64,000 nucleotides of DNA from Sepiola atlantica (GCA_963556195.1 OY744535.1:92401353-92465352), one strand, 5' to 3'; shown: positions 1 to 12,548, counted from the stretch's first letter. A program made the numbers and translations. Notes: generated by a model from the letters alone, not told the origin.

Positions 1-470
1 TGACTTTCATTAAAAACAAAAGCAATTACCAATATGTTTTAATTATCCATCACAAACTATTACTTATAATCGAAATATATTTATTTATACTCCAAAATAA
101 TTAAAACTAAATATAATAGTATAATCCATCAATATCAATGTCATAAGCTTATATACGATCCTTACCAAGAATAATTCCCAATATATTTTAACTCTAGAAC
201 TAAATCTACTAATATTACTGCCACTAATCCATATATGGATCTTACTAAAAATAAAGATAATTACCACTATGTTTTATTAATTAACTCATAAATACTATTT
301 AAAATACATTTAACTATCCATCAAAATAATCGAAATTAAATGCCAATTGATCAAAATATAACAGCATAATTTAGTAATATTAAGGTCATAAATCCATCAC
401 TAATAATAATTTAAACTAAAATACCCTCGTAAGCTTTTTGTCATGTAATTGTTATATGTCTGCATTGAAA
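1..470. other. AT-rich non-coding stretch
   Basis: AT-rich sequence with scattered imperfect repeats of an 'AATATA/ATCCATCA' flavour. I see no coding signature, RNA gene or clear transposon end. Confidence 0.6.
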
Positions 471-539
471 TAAATTGAGACAATGCCATACAGGAAGCAG
501 ACACGATAACTTTCTTAAACGGCCACAAACATACAATCT

Positions 540-1063
540 TGACACCTCCCCCCCTTCTCTTTCTTTATCTTCTCTTTCTCTCTTGTTTCATCTTCCCCTA
601 CCCCCTTTTATCCAGCTGGATAAAAATAAATATGAATTTAACTCGAATCTAAAATTAACTATTCTGAGCCCGCAACAAATCCTAAATGGCTATAGACATC
701 CACCCCTAACCTCCCTCTACCCCTCTCCCCTTTCCCTGTCTTTTTCTTTTCCTTCAAACCCCCCTACCCTAGCTAAGCGTTGGATAAAAATAACAATAAA
801 AATATAAATAGCTGTAAATTAAACTTTTCTAACGGCAAATATATTTTTCTTCCTTTTCTTTTTCTTCTCTTTTTCTTTTCCTCGCCCCCCTTTTCTACCC
901 CAGCTCAGCGTTGGATATAAAAATAAAAAAAATGGAAATATTAATTTCTAACGGTAATCATATTTTAAAATAGGTCACATGACTTTTATTTCTTTCTCCT
1001 CTTCTTTTTTGCTTGACTTCATTCTTCCTGGAATTCAGCGACCAGGTTGGATCATAAAATAAT
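540..1063 (+). repeat. Diverged tandem repeat, pyrimidine-rich units
   Basis: Four loosely conserved units of about 115-165 bp. Each has a long C/T tract followed by a core like TTGGATAAAAATAA, with cores at about 615-630, 780-794, 910-926 and 1046-1063. Two units also share 'TAACGG.AAATATATTT'. The open frame at 475-807 is Ser/Pro/Leu-rich only because of the pyrimidine tracts, so I do not call it a gene. Confidence 0.6.
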
Positions 1064-1158
1064 TCTCTGCCTGATGAGACCTCAGCTCTTGAGAGCTATA
1101 GATCGATAACATCGACATGCCAGTGTAGCAGACCTTGTACATGTTTGAATAAAAGCAT

Positions 1159-1310
<152 letters not shown>

Positions 1311-1355
1311 TGTAACGCAATCACCATATTGGATTTTTTATTAATGTTATATATA

Positions 1356-1729
1356 CAGGGTGGGCAAAAATAAGGATCCTATTTTTAAAAATTCATAACT
1401 TTTTTATTTATTGATTTTTTTTTTAGAATAAGTAAAGGTCCCCTTCCGAAGCAAGCATGAGCCGTATTAGCCCTAAGGAACGTACCCTCATTTAGAAAAC
1501 ATTATTTTTGCTTAAAAAACTCAAAACAGTGTAAAAAACAATACTTTAGTTTTTGTAAGTTTTAAGAAGTGTTTTTCGGCTAAAATTTGTTTTGTTTATT
1601 TCAAAAAATCTCGGAAGGGCAAGTCTACACACACATAAAGTTTGGTGAGTTTAACTTTTATTTTGTGGAAGTTATTCAAATTCAAGTTATTCAAATTTAA
1701 AGATAGGACCCTTATTTTGGCCCACCCTG
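1356..1729. mobile_element. Mariner/Tc1-type MITE with TA target duplication
   Basis: A 374-bp element flanked by TA (1354-1355 and 1730-1731). The termini are inverted repeats of about 30 bp: CAGGGTGGGCAAAAATAAGG on the left and the complement of CAGGGTGGGCCAAAATAAGG on the right, continuing into TCCTATTTTT/TCCTATCTTT. The CAGGGTGG-type terminus with a TA duplication is the habit of IS630-Tc1-mariner non-autonomous elements (family knowledge). There is no transposase ORF inside. Confidence 0.85.
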
Positions 1730-1731
1730 TA

Positions 1732-2250
1732 CAATCGCGTGTCTGTGTTTTCATATTTTTTTTACTATTTTAATTTTTGCAATTAACAATGGTTATTTTC
1801 ACTCAGATTATTAATTGGTGTCGATGAAAGATTAACCTTATTTGATATCGATTTCAATAATTTTCATCTGGCTTCCAATGAAGACAACTCGTAGATTATC
1901 AATCAATTCGATCTGATCTCTGACTCTATATTTGTTTTGTGAATATCGATTTTCCAGCAAACCAATTAATTATTGGGTTCCTGTTAGAATTCACTGCGAA
2001 AATTTGGCGAATAATTCTTTCGCTTAAATAATTTTCCTAACGACAAACCTCATAAGACATTAATACTTTAACATGTGGTAGTTTTAAAACATTAAAAGAC
2101 AAATTAATTATAATTGTTTTCAGATAATTTCATGCAAGATTGCCATGATTTTCCTCGCGAACTAATAAGATTTATTAATTAGCCCAAATAATTATTAAGT
2201 TCATAAAGAGAATAATTTGTTTTTAAGTTTATTGTGCATTAGTTTTCAAG
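1732..2250. other. Unique AT-rich spacer
   Basis: No repeats, RNA motif or coding signature recognised. Confidence 0.5.
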
Positions 2251-2254
2251 CTTG

Positions 2255-2400
2255 CATACATCGGTGGTTAACGACCCGGACTGAGGGCATGGGTGTGCCG
2301 GGTTCGAATCCAGTTCGTTCCACAGAAACACTTTCATCAAAAACCATTTTCATCAAAAAACACTTTCCTCTAAACTCCTGGAGAGGAGGTAAATAAAATA
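2255..2400 (+). mobile_element. tRNA-derived SINE (plus orientation)
   Basis: The head contains an A-box-like GGTGGTTAACGACCCGG and a near-consensus B box GGGTTCGAATCC at about 2300, the split Pol III promoter of tRNA-derived SINEs. A short direct repeat (TTTCATCAAAAA twice, then a related ACACTTTCCTC) leads to a 3' tail, AACTCCTGGAGAGGAGGTAA. This tail closely matches the 3' end of the U2-headed units at 15.7 and 54-56.8 kb, so two SINE heads appear to share one tail. Confidence 0.75.
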
Positions 2401-2413
2401 TCTCTTCCAGAAC

Positions 2414-3401
2414 GAGTTCATGATACTAAAGGACATATGCGATCTGGTATAAGGACAACATTTTCGAGTTCATGATACTAAAGGACATATGCGATCTGGT
2501 ATAAGGACAACATTTTCGAGTTCATGATACTAAAGGACATATGCGATCTGGTATAAGGACAACATTTTCGAGTTCATGATACTAAAGGACATATGCGATC
2601 TGGTATAAGGACAACATTTTCGAGTTCATGATACTAAAGGACATATGCGATCTGGTATAAGGACAACATTTTCGAGTTCATGATACTAAAGGACATATGC
2701 GATCTGGTATAAGGACAACATTTTCGAGTTCATGATACTAAAGGACATATGCGATCTGGTATAAGGACAACATTTTCGAGTTCATGATACTAAAGGACAT
2801 ATGCGATCTGGTATAAGGACAACATTTTCGAGTTCATGATACTAAAGGACATATGCGATCTGGTATAAGGACAACATTTTCGAGTTCATGATACTAAAGG
2901 ACATATGCGATCTGGTATAAGGACAACATTTTCGAGTTCATGATACTAAAGGACATATGCGATCTGGTATAAGGACAACATTTTCGAGTTCATGATACTA
3001 AAGGACATATGCGATCTGGTATAAGGACAACATTTTCGAGTTCATGATACTAAAGGACATATGCGATCTGGTATAAGGACAACATTTTCGAGTTCATGAT
3101 ACTAAAGGACATATGCGATCTGGTATAAGGACAACATTTTCGAGTTCATGATACTAAAGGACATATGCGATCTGGTATAAGGACAACATTTTCGAGTTCA
3201 TGATACTAAAGGACATATGCGATCTGGTATAAGGACAACATTTTCGAGTTCATGATACTAAAGGACATATGCGATCTGGTATAAGGACAACATTTTCGAG
3301 TTCATGATACTAAAGGACATATGCGATCTGGTATAAGGACAACATTTTCGAGTTCATGATACTAAAGGACATATGCGATCTGGTATAAGGACGACATTTT
3401 T
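2414..3401. repeat. 52-bp satellite, 19 near-identical units
   Basis: Period 52 bp counted from GAGTTCATGATACTAAAGG starts at 2414, 2466, ... 3350. Units are essentially identical except the last (GACGACATTTTT). Such homogeneity implies recent expansion or ongoing conversion. The array begins immediately downstream of the SINE tail. Confidence 0.95.
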
Positions 3402-3479
3402 GAGTTCTCAAATGCCTAAAGATGATAAGAAAATATACAGCGAGTTTTTGAAATTTCACCTGGGAGGGAACGTACTGAC

Positions 3480-3525
3480 AACCTGAGTGTTTCAAGTTCG
3501 AATCCAGTTTGTTCCAGAGGAATAC
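3480..3525 (+). mobile_element. tRNA-SINE fragment (B-box region)
   Basis: AAGTTCGAATCCAGTTTGTT followed by CCAGAGGAA resembles the B-box region of the SINE at 2300 (GGTTCGAATCCAGTTCGTT). It lies just beyond the 52-bp array, so the array sits between two pieces of the same SINE family. Confidence 0.55.
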
Positions 3526-3721
3526 TTTCAATTAGGATATCGGCACCCTTTATGTGGTCTCTTCTGTAGCTCTTTCTAGAAAGAATTCTAACTGGAAACG
3601 TATCGGGGAAACCAATGTATACAATAGAATCATCGGATTCTTACAAAATGAATGAATGTATAATAGAAATATTGTACCTCAAAACCAAAACATTGATTAA
3701 CGAAAACATTATAACATTCGT

Positions 3722-6700
3722 ATGATATTAATACTAATACACATACAAATACTAATACAAATATTAATACAAATACTAATACACATACAAATACTAATAC
3801 AAATACTAATACAAATACTAATACACATACAAATACTAATACAAATACTAATACACATACAAATACTAATACAAATACTAATACAAATACTAATACAAAT
3901 ACTAATACACATACAAATACTGATACAAATATTAATACAAATACTAATACACATACAAATACTAATACAAATACTAATACAAATACTAATACACATACCA
4001 ATACTAATACAAATATTAATAAAAATACTAATACACATACAAATACTAATACAAATACTAATACAAATACTAATACACATACCAATACTAATACAAATAT
4101 TAATACAAATACTAATACACATACAAATACTAATACAAATACTAATACACATACAAATATTAATACAAATACTAATACACATACAAAAACTAATACAAAT
4201 ACTAATACAAATACTAATACACATACCAATACAAATACAAATATTAATACAAATACTAATACACATACAAATACTAATACAAATACTAATACAAATACTA
4301 ATACACATACAAATACTAATACAAATACTAATACAAATACTAATACACATACACATACTAATACAAATATTAATACAAATACTAATACACATACAAATAC
4401 TAATACAAATACTAATACAAATACTAATACACATACAAATACTAATACAAATACTAATACAAATACTAATACACATACAAATACTAATACAAATACTAAT
4501 ACAAATACTAATACACATACAAATACTAATACAAATATTAATACAAATACTAATACACATACAACTACTAATACAAATACTAATACAAATACTAATACAC
4601 ATACAAATACTAATACAAATACTAATACAAATACTAATACACATAAAAATACTGATACAAATACTAATACAAATACTAATACAAATACTAATACACATAC
4701 AAATACTTATACAAATATTAATACAAATACTAATACACATACAAATACTAATACAAATACTAATACAAATACTAATACAAATACTAATACACATACAAAT
4801 ACTTATACAAATACTAATACAAATACTAATACACATACAAATACTAATACAAATACTAATACAAATACTAATACACATATAAATACTAATATAAATACTA
4901 ATACACATACAAATACTAATACAAATACTAATACACATACTAATACACATACAACTACTAATACAAATACTAATACACATACAAATACTAATACAAATAC
5001 TGATACAAATACTAATACAAATACTGATACAAATACTAATACAAATACTAATACAAATACTAATACAAATACTAATACACATACAAATACTAATACAAAT
5101 ACTAATACAAATACTAATACACATACAAATACTAATACAAATATTAATACAAATACTAATACACATACAAATACTAATACAAATACTAATACAAATACTA
5201 ATACACATACAAATACTAATACAAATACTAATACACATACTAATACACATACAACTACTAATACAAATACTAATACAAATACTAATACACATACAAATAC
5301 TGATACAAATATTAATACAAATACTAATACACATACAAATACTAATACAAATACTAATACAAATACTAATACACATACCAATACTAATACAAATATTAAT
5401 AAAAATACTAATACACATACAAATACTAATACAAATACTAATACAAATACTAATACACATACCAATACTAATACAAATATTAATACAAATACTAATACAC
5501 ATACAAATACTAATACAAATACTAATACACATACAAATATTAATACAAATACTAATACACATACAAAAACTAATACAAATACTAATACAAATACTAATAC
5601 ACATACCAATACAAATACAAATATTAATACAAATACTAATACACATACAAATACTAATACAAATACTAATACAAATACTAATACACATACAAATACTAAT
5701 ACAAATACTAATACAAATACTAATACACATACACATACTAATACAAATATTAATACAAATACTAATACACATACAAATACTAATACAAATACTAATACAA
5801 ATACTAATACACATACAAATACTAATACAAATACTAATACAAATACTAATACACATACAAATACTAATACAAATACTAATACAAATACTAATACACATAC
5901 AAATACTAATACAAATATTAATACAAATACTAATACACATACAACTACTAATACAAATACTAATACAAATACTAATACACATACAAATACTAATACAAAT
6001 ACTAATACAAATACTAATACACATAAAAATACTGATACAAATACTAATACAAATACTAATACAAATACTAATACACATACAAATACTTATACAAATATTA
6101 ATACAAATACTAATACACATACAAATACTAATACAAATACTAATACAAATACTAATACAAATACTAATACACATACAAATACTTATACAAATACTAATAC
6201 AAATACTAATACACATACAAATACTAATACAAATACTAATACAAATACTAATACACATATAAATACTAATATAAATACTAATACACATACAAATACTAAT
6301 ACAAATACTAATACACATACTAATACACATACAACTACTAATACAAATACTAATACACATACAAATACTAATACAAATACTGATACAAATACTAATACAA
6401 ATACTGATACAAATACTAATACAAATACTAATACAAATACTAATACAAATACTAATACACATACAAATACTAATACAAATACTAATACAAATACTAATAC
6501 ACATACAAATACTAATACAAATATTAATACAAATACTAATACACATACAAATACTAATACAAATACTAATACAAATACTAATACACATACAAATACTAAT
6601 ACAAATACTAATACACATACTAATACACATACAACTACTAATACAAATACTAATACACATACAAATACTAATACAAATACTGATACAAATACTAATACAA

Positions 6701-8140
6701 ATACTGATACAAATACTAATACAAATACTAATACAAATACTAATACAAATACTAATACACATACAAATACTAATACAAATACTAATACACATACTAATAC
6801 ACATACAAATACTAATACAAATATTAATACAAATACTAATACACATACAAATACTAATACAAATACTAATACAAATACTAATACACATACAAATACTAAT
6901 ACAAATACTAATACACATACAAATACTAATACAAATACTAATACAAATACTAATACACATATAAATACTAATACAAATACTAATACACATACAAATACTA
7001 ATACAAATACTAATACACATACTAATACACATACAACTACTAATACAAATACGAATACACATACAAATACTAATACAAATACTGATACAAATACTAATAC
7101 AAATACTAATACAAATACTAATACAAATACTAATACAAATACTAATACACATACTAATACAAATACTAATACAAATACTAATACACATACTAATACTAAT
7201 ACAAATACTAATACAAATACTAATACACATACAAATACTAATACAAATACTAATACACATACAAGTACTAATACAAATACTAATACAAATACTAATACAC
7301 ATACAAATACTAATACAAATACTAATACACATACAAATACTAATACAAATACTAATACAAATACTAATACAAATACTAATACACATACAAATACTAATAC
7401 AAATACTAATACACATACAAATACTAATACAAATACTAATACAAATACTAATACAAATACTAATACAAATACTAATACAAATACTAATACAAATACTAAT
7501 ACAAATACTAATAGACATACACATACTAATACAAATACTAATACAAATACTAATACACATACAACTACTAATACAAATACTAATACACATACAAGTACTA
7601 ATACAAATACTAATACAAATACTAATACACATACAAATACTAATACAAATACTAATACACATACAAATACTAATACAAATACTAATACACATACTAATAC
7701 ACATACAACTACTAATACAAATACTAATACACATACAAATACTAATACAAATACTAATACACATACTAATACACATACAACTACTAATACAAATACTAAT
7801 ACACATACAAATACTAATACAAATACTGATACAAATACTAATACAAATACTAATACAAATACTAATACAAATACTAATACACATACAACTACTAATACAA
7901 ATACTAATACAAATACTAATACACATACTAATACACATACAAATACTAATACAAATACTAATACATATACAAATACTAATACAAATACTAATACAAATAC
8001 TAATACAAATACTAATACACATACTAATACACATACTACTACTAATACAAATACTAATACACATACAAATACAAATACAAACACTAATACAAATACTAAT
8101 AGACATACAAATACTAATACAAATACTAATACAAATACTA
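3722..8140. repeat. Hexanucleotide satellite (ATACNA-type) with nested higher-order duplications
   Basis: About 4.4 kb built from 6-bp words ACTAAT, ACAAAT and ACACAT, with rare ACTGAT, ATTAAT and ACAACT variants. The variants let larger copies be seen. The block at about 3,900-5,280 recurs at about 5,280-6,660 (offset exactly 1,380 bp) with matching rare variants, and about 6,301-6,480 recurs at offset 300 bp. Because the period is a multiple of 3, both strands stay open for long stretches, including a 1,465-codon minus frame of Cys-Ile-Ser-Ile repeats. There is no start context, no non-repeat domain and no codon signature, so it is not a gene. Confidence 0.95.
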
Positions 8141-8149
8141 ATACCTTAT

Positions 8150-8719
8150 TAATACTACAACCATCCAACGGTTCCAGTCAATAAAGGAATGCATTTTAAT
8201 TGGTCTAATTCTTTGTAAAACCATTGTTGTAAGTCATGTCTCTTTAGAAAACCTTAAATGTATAGCTATTAACTTTCTAAAAAATCATAGATTTAAACTT
8301 CTTTATCACTAAAAAAAGACACTGATTTGTCCTCAACATGTTGATTAGATGGATTGTAAACCTCGTCAGCTTCAGCTGGATTGGTGGTTGAAGGTGTCCG
8401 AAAAACACTGACACATACACGATTTAACTACGATAAAAAAAAATACATGATCAACGATCTGAACGCGTGAAAACGTTGTCTTCAGTAATGAAGCTGACGT
8501 CATGCCACTACACTTATCCTTTAGTCGCCTGGAGCTTACCACCGATGGATGCACCTGCGCTCTGAGCGAAGTAGTAACATCGTAGATCGACAAGGTTCTG
8601 GTGGTTCTGGTATTTAGCTCGTCCTTCGTGCTGCAGCTGGATCCGTTAATGTCTTTATTCCACGGGGCACACTACATAGCTAATTCATGGGGTGTCAGAA
8701 AAAGGTGTTGGTTAACAAG
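8150..8719. other. Spacer with no recognised feature
   Basis: Mixed-composition DNA between two satellites. I see no coding or RNA signature. Confidence 0.5.
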
Positions 8720-9251
8720 CAGTTCTATGTGAGATTCGTCTAAAGTTTGAACATTCAATTCTTATTACACTTAGAATCACATAAAATTAACACATCAGTT
8801 CTATGTGACACTCGTCTAAAGTTTCACCATTCAATTCTTATTACACTTAGAATCACATAAAATTAACGCATCAGTTCTATGTGAGACTCGTCTAAAGTTT
8901 GAACATTCAATTCTTATTACACTTAGAATCACATAAAATTAACACATCAGTTCTATGTGACACTCGTCTAAAGTTTGAACATTCAATTCTTATTACACTT
9001 AGAATCACATAAAATTAACGCATCAGTTCTATGTGAGACTCGTCTAAAGTTTGAACATTCAATTCTTATTACACTTAGAATAACATGAAATTAACACATC
9101 AGTTCTATGTGACACTCGTCTAAAGTTTGAACATTCAATTCTTATTACACTTAGAATAACATGAAATTAACGCATCAGTTCTATGTGACACTCGTCTAAA
9201 GTTTGAACATTCAATTCTTATTACACTTAGAATAACATGAAATTAACACTT
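8720..9251. repeat. 76-bp satellite, 7 units, dimeric pattern
   Basis: Units start at CAGTTCTATGTGA (8720, 8796, 8872, 8948, 9024, 9100, 9176). Odd units mostly read GAGACTC...AACACAT and even units GACACTC...AACGCAT, so the real higher-order period is 152 bp. The last three units share AATAACATGAAATT in place of AATCACATAAAATT, showing a second wave of expansion. Confidence 0.95.
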
Positions 9252-11215
9252 CGATTCTTAATAAACATACATCACATAAAAGCCGGTATAGGTGCTGTTA
9301 CAAGATATGAAGCCAACTTGCACTTGGCTATAGTCTACTATGTTATAATTATTACAATATTATGTGGCTTCCTGTCTCTCTCTCTCTCTTCCCGCTTGGA
9401 TTGCACCGGGGACGGACACGATTTCTAACGGCTAGTATCTAGGGCGGTAGTGAGGTGGGTAGCTACTCTCCACGGTGTACTTAAAAAAAAAACACCGGTT
9501 TACTTCACACGTAAGGAAACACAGTTGATAACATCGTTTCTATGTTAGTATTACGATGGTATGCCTCATCTTGGCTGATACGCATTTCGTCTCATTAACT
9601 CTTATCCTCGAGTCGTTCTTAGCCTTGATAAGCGGTTAATTAATAGTACAAAAAACAATATATTTATTGTCATACTAACAAAAAATAAATTAGTCTTGTT
9701 TTTTGTCGTGTCTTTGAAGCATTGGCCATTATTATTGTATTCAGCAAGATATTTCAAGCTGGACCAGTTGAGGGGTAGAATGGCAGTTAAGGCAGTTCCG
9801 CATCGGATGCTCACCCTCTTCACATTCGCAGATGGTTGGATCAGCTTTTTATCCCCATCTTGTTATAGCAAGGTGTGGTCTCCCCATTCCCGTTTTCAGG
9901 CGGTTGACTATTTTTCACTGGACAAAGATGCTTCTCAGTCAGAAGGGACGTCCTCGAAATAGGAAATTCCAATGTCTGTAGATTAAGAAGACATTCTCTA
10001 GCTGTCTAGTCCGCATGGTATTTACACGACTTAGAGAGACAATTAAATTGACATGGACTTTTTGAAGGCTTATTCACACCGAATCCTACAAAAATATAAC
10101 TTGACTGCTCGCCGAGGTTGTGGTCGTACGTGTCTAAAGGCCAAAATAATGTACCGTATTATTTTGGCTTTTTGAGATTTTTTGCACATAATTCTCGTTT
10201 ATTTTTAGTAAAAAGACATTATTAACTGTGTCTACTAGTCATTTATGTGTATGAATAGGTTTGCCGTCTAATACGTTACGCATTCAATTTATAACGACTG
10301 CCATATTTCAAGTCTATATCCTTCGACTTAATTGAAGCGTACATTGTCTCTCCATTTATCTGTGCTGAATCTACTCATGCAAAATTCAAGTGGACATTTG
10401 CCAGATATGATTAGAATCTTGCATTCGTTTTGTTTTCAATCCGTCTAAATATGAGCGTTTAAGTGCCCTTTTAAAAAAATAGCTTTCTTTGAATAAAAAA
10501 AAAACTGCAGATTCCTTCATAGTTTTGTTTTAATTTAAAATATAAAAGAATTTAAAAAAACACATGGATGGTTATCTTGAAGATTTCCACTCTGTAATGG
10601 CTGGCAAATATTTTTTTTCACATTTCGAACGGCAAAAAATCTGCCTTCTTATTATTCTGCCCTGTTTTATTTTGTGTGGATATTTAATTCTTATTCTTAT
10701 TTTTATTTAATGTCCACGTATTAATTAATCATGCATTCTATTTCTGAAGAAGTCGTTACAGCTTTCTAAATCTTTTTATAAGAGATTTAGTAGTACAAAC
10801 TTCTGATAAATTTGCAGCATTTAGAGGTTGGTATGTCACAGCTTACGCCCCAATCATCGTATACACGATGAATGGCAATAGTCAATGGCATTCCAAGTCA
10901 GAAATAAAGTTCTTGCTGTAAATGTTTTAAAAACGGGAAACAGAGAAAATCGTGGTATGTAATAAATTCAACAAATTGTCGATATCAAATTTTATAAAAA
11001 AATATAATCGGAAATATTTATCAGATTAAATTTGTATTATATTCATAAATGATTTTTAAAATGATTTTAGTTCTTCAAATCGTTCTTTTTCTCACACAGT
11101 ATCGCCATTAAATAACCCGAAAAGGGTTGATATGCCGTAAAACAAAATAACCATTATCTCTCTCACTCACTCTCACTCATTCTCTCTCTATCTCTAGTGT
11201 CGTGTTATACTGCCG
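9252..11215. other. Long unique stretch, no gene recognised
   Basis: No frame longer than about 90 codons and none with recognisable domains. Short A-runs occur around 9480 and 10490. A short inverted pair, GGTGT...ACACC, flanks the A-run at 9473-9497. A CT-rich patch lies at about 11160-11205. Confidence 0.5.
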
Positions 11216-11219
11216 GGTC

Positions 11220-11286
11220 ATGCAATTTGAATTGTATGTATTTAGGCAGACTCTTTTAATTTAAATACACATAATTCAAATTGCAT
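11220..11286. repeat. Imperfect inverted repeat (25-bp arms)
   Basis: ATGCAATTTGAATTGTATGT... (11220-11244) and its near-complement ending ...AATTCAAATTGCAT (11262-11286), with a 17-bp loop and about three mismatches. It could be a small foldback element. No promoter or precursor context is visible. Confidence 0.7.
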
Positions 11287-11654
11287 CCCCCCTCAGCACA
11301 ACAAGCCACAACTACTTGGGTCTGTAAAGTTAATTTAATTAAAAGGAAAATTACTGTCGTCCAAGAATTAATCAGGAAACATACTGTTAAAAATTGAAAA
11401 AATATAAAAAATATAATTAGGCAAATGAATTTTCAAATTTTTAACAATGTTTGCTTAAATTAAAAAAATGCTGCCGAAATACACACAATATATATATAGA
11501 GGTCGGGCACTCTGAGTGAGTTTAATAACAAGCAGTACTAATAGCTTCATGCGAGACCCAACAAAGTTTGTTGTTGTAGATCACTTTTGCTGCTCGTTGT
11601 AAAATACCCGCCGACTCGGTATTTACAAAGTTACATTCCTCCTTAATTATTAGC

Positions 11655-11740
11655 TAATTTGCGGTGGCCAACGGGGAAACACTCTCAACTACGAATCAGT
11701 GTCGATTTGTGATCGGAGTTCGAGCCCGCCGACCGTCGGA
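11655..11740 (+). mobile_element. tRNA-like SINE head
   Basis: A-box-like GCGGTGGCCAACGGGG and B-box-like GGAGTTCGAGCCC about 50 nt downstream. The A/B spacing and long variable region suggest a class II (Ser/Leu-type) tRNA ancestor, as in the elements at 12.0 and 12.35 kb. The 3' side runs into AATAATTAATATTTATTT and then a (TC)n(TA)n microsatellite. Confidence 0.6.
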
Positions 11741-11827
11741 AATGAACTTCCTGCACGGAAGATTGCGTTAGCATGAACCATCGATGTCTGTAGGTGATAA
11801 ATAATTAATATTTATTTATAAATATTA

Positions 11828-11828
<1 letters not shown>

Positions 11829-11889
<61 letters not shown>
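11829..11889. repeat. (TC)n(TA)n compound microsatellite
   Basis: A CT run followed by a TA run. It abuts the start of the HHR-bearing tandem element. Confidence 0.95.
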
Positions 11890-12013
11890 GTTAGTGTAGT
11901 AGTAACACAGTATGACATCGCTAGCGATAAATGCATCGTCCCTTTAAAACGCTCTTATGACGTCAGGCCACCGGATAAAGAGTTAAAATTATCACTGCTT
12001 ATTCGCTATTCAG

Positions 12014-12083
12014 CATTGGCCGAGTGGTTCCAGTGTCGGGATTTGAGTTGTAAAAATACTCGGAATCCGGGGTTTTGAATCGC
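12014..12083 (+). promoter_or_regulatory. tRNA-like Pol III promoter, copy 1
   Basis: A box TTGGCCGAGTGGTT and a degenerate B box GGGTTTTGAATCGC, with a Leu/Ser-like extended variable region between them. The B box has a T insertion/substitution relative to copy 2. Confidence 0.65.
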
Positions 12084-12102
12084 ATGATACAATAGTCATA
12101 TC

Positions 12103-12153
12103 TCTATGCTGATGAGTCCCGATTATAAAGGTTGAAACGTATACGTACATAGA
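12103..12153 (+). ncRNA. Hammerhead ribozyme, SINE copy 1
   Basis: Core CTGATGA at 12109-12115, GAAA at 12134-12137, then ACGTATACGT (palindromic stem III, usable in cis with a TATA loop or between two copies as a dimeric HHR), then A17 at 12147. Stem I is a perfect 6-bp pair: TCTATG (12103-12108) with CATAGA (12148-12153). Stem II (GTCC.../...GGTT) is weak. Open at stem I, i.e. type I. Catalytic core positions are all present. Confidence 0.85.
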
Positions 12154-12350
12154 TAATAAACAAAACAAATATTTATTATTTGTAGCTCCTAGAAAAAAAA
12201 CACTCTAGATGGGCACTGTAAGTGTAGTATTAACACAGCATGACGTTGCTAGCTATAAATTTATCATTCCTTGCATTAAGTAGAACGCTCTTATAACGTC
12301 AAGCCGCCGGATAAAGTGTTTAAATTATCAATGTTTATTTAGCTATCCAG

Positions 12351-12420
12351 CGGTGGCCGAATGGTTCTAGTGTCGGGATTTGAGTTGTAAAGTACTCGGA
12401 ATCCAGGGTTTCGAATCGCA
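12351..12420 (+). promoter_or_regulatory. tRNA-like Pol III promoter, copy 2
   Basis: A box GGTGGCCGAATGGTT and a good B box GGGTTTCGAATCGC at 12406-12419. Better preserved than copy 1. Class II tRNA-like spacing. Confidence 0.7.
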
Positions 12421-12444
12421 TGACCAGTAGTGAAAAGTCATATT

Positions 12445-12495
12445 TCAATACTGATGAGTCGCGATTATAAAAGACGAAACGTATACGTACATAGA
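12445..12495 (+). ncRNA. Hammerhead ribozyme, SINE copy 2
   Basis: CTGATGA at 12451-12457, stem II GTC/GAC, GAAA at 12476-12479, the same palindromic ACGTATACGT and A17 at 12489. Stem I has decayed (TTCAATA against CATAGAT), so this copy is probably weaker than copy 1 although its core is complete. Confidence 0.8.
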
Positions 12496-12508
12496 TAATA
12501 AACGAAAC

Positions 12509-12510
<2 letters not shown>

Positions 12511-12547
<37 letters not shown>
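12511..12547. repeat. (TA)n microsatellite
   Basis: Pure TA run joining the end of one HHR element (plus) to the start of another HHR element (minus). Confidence 0.95.

Positions 12548-12548
<1 letters not shown>

Larger units (their letters stand above)
11890..12510 (+). mobile_element. tRNA-headed SINE dimer carrying two hammerhead ribozymes
   Basis: Two direct copies about 330-340 bp apart. Each starts with GTGTAGTA.TAACACAG.ATGAC (11894 and 12222), then a tRNA-like domain (12014-12083 and 12351-12420), then a hammerhead motif (12103-12153 and 12445-12495). The predicted cleavage points, after 12147 and after 12489, are 342 nt apart, so self-cleavage of a dimeric transcript would release a 342-nt monomer. 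The closest known arrangements are the schistosome Sm-alpha SINEs (Pol III promoter plus HHR) and retrozymes with tandem HHRs. The element is flanked on both sides by TA microsatellites. Autonomous-partner identity is unknown. Confidence 0.75.

Noticed and set aside
1069..1110. Hammerhead-like CTGATGAGACCTCAGC near the first TA tract
   Set aside because: GAAA reads GAGA and stem II has a mismatch. Too incomplete, although the position beside a TA tract fits a decayed copy.
2414..3401. CRISPR-like array
   Set aside because: Units are contiguous identical 52-mers with no unique spacers, and the context is eukaryotic.
3709..8106. 1,465-codon minus-strand open frame, plus a 661-codon frame and others in the same array
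   Set aside because: Pure hexamer repeat read in frame (Cys-Ile-Ser-Ile or Val-Phe-Val-Leu). No non-repeat domain, and both strands and several frames are open.
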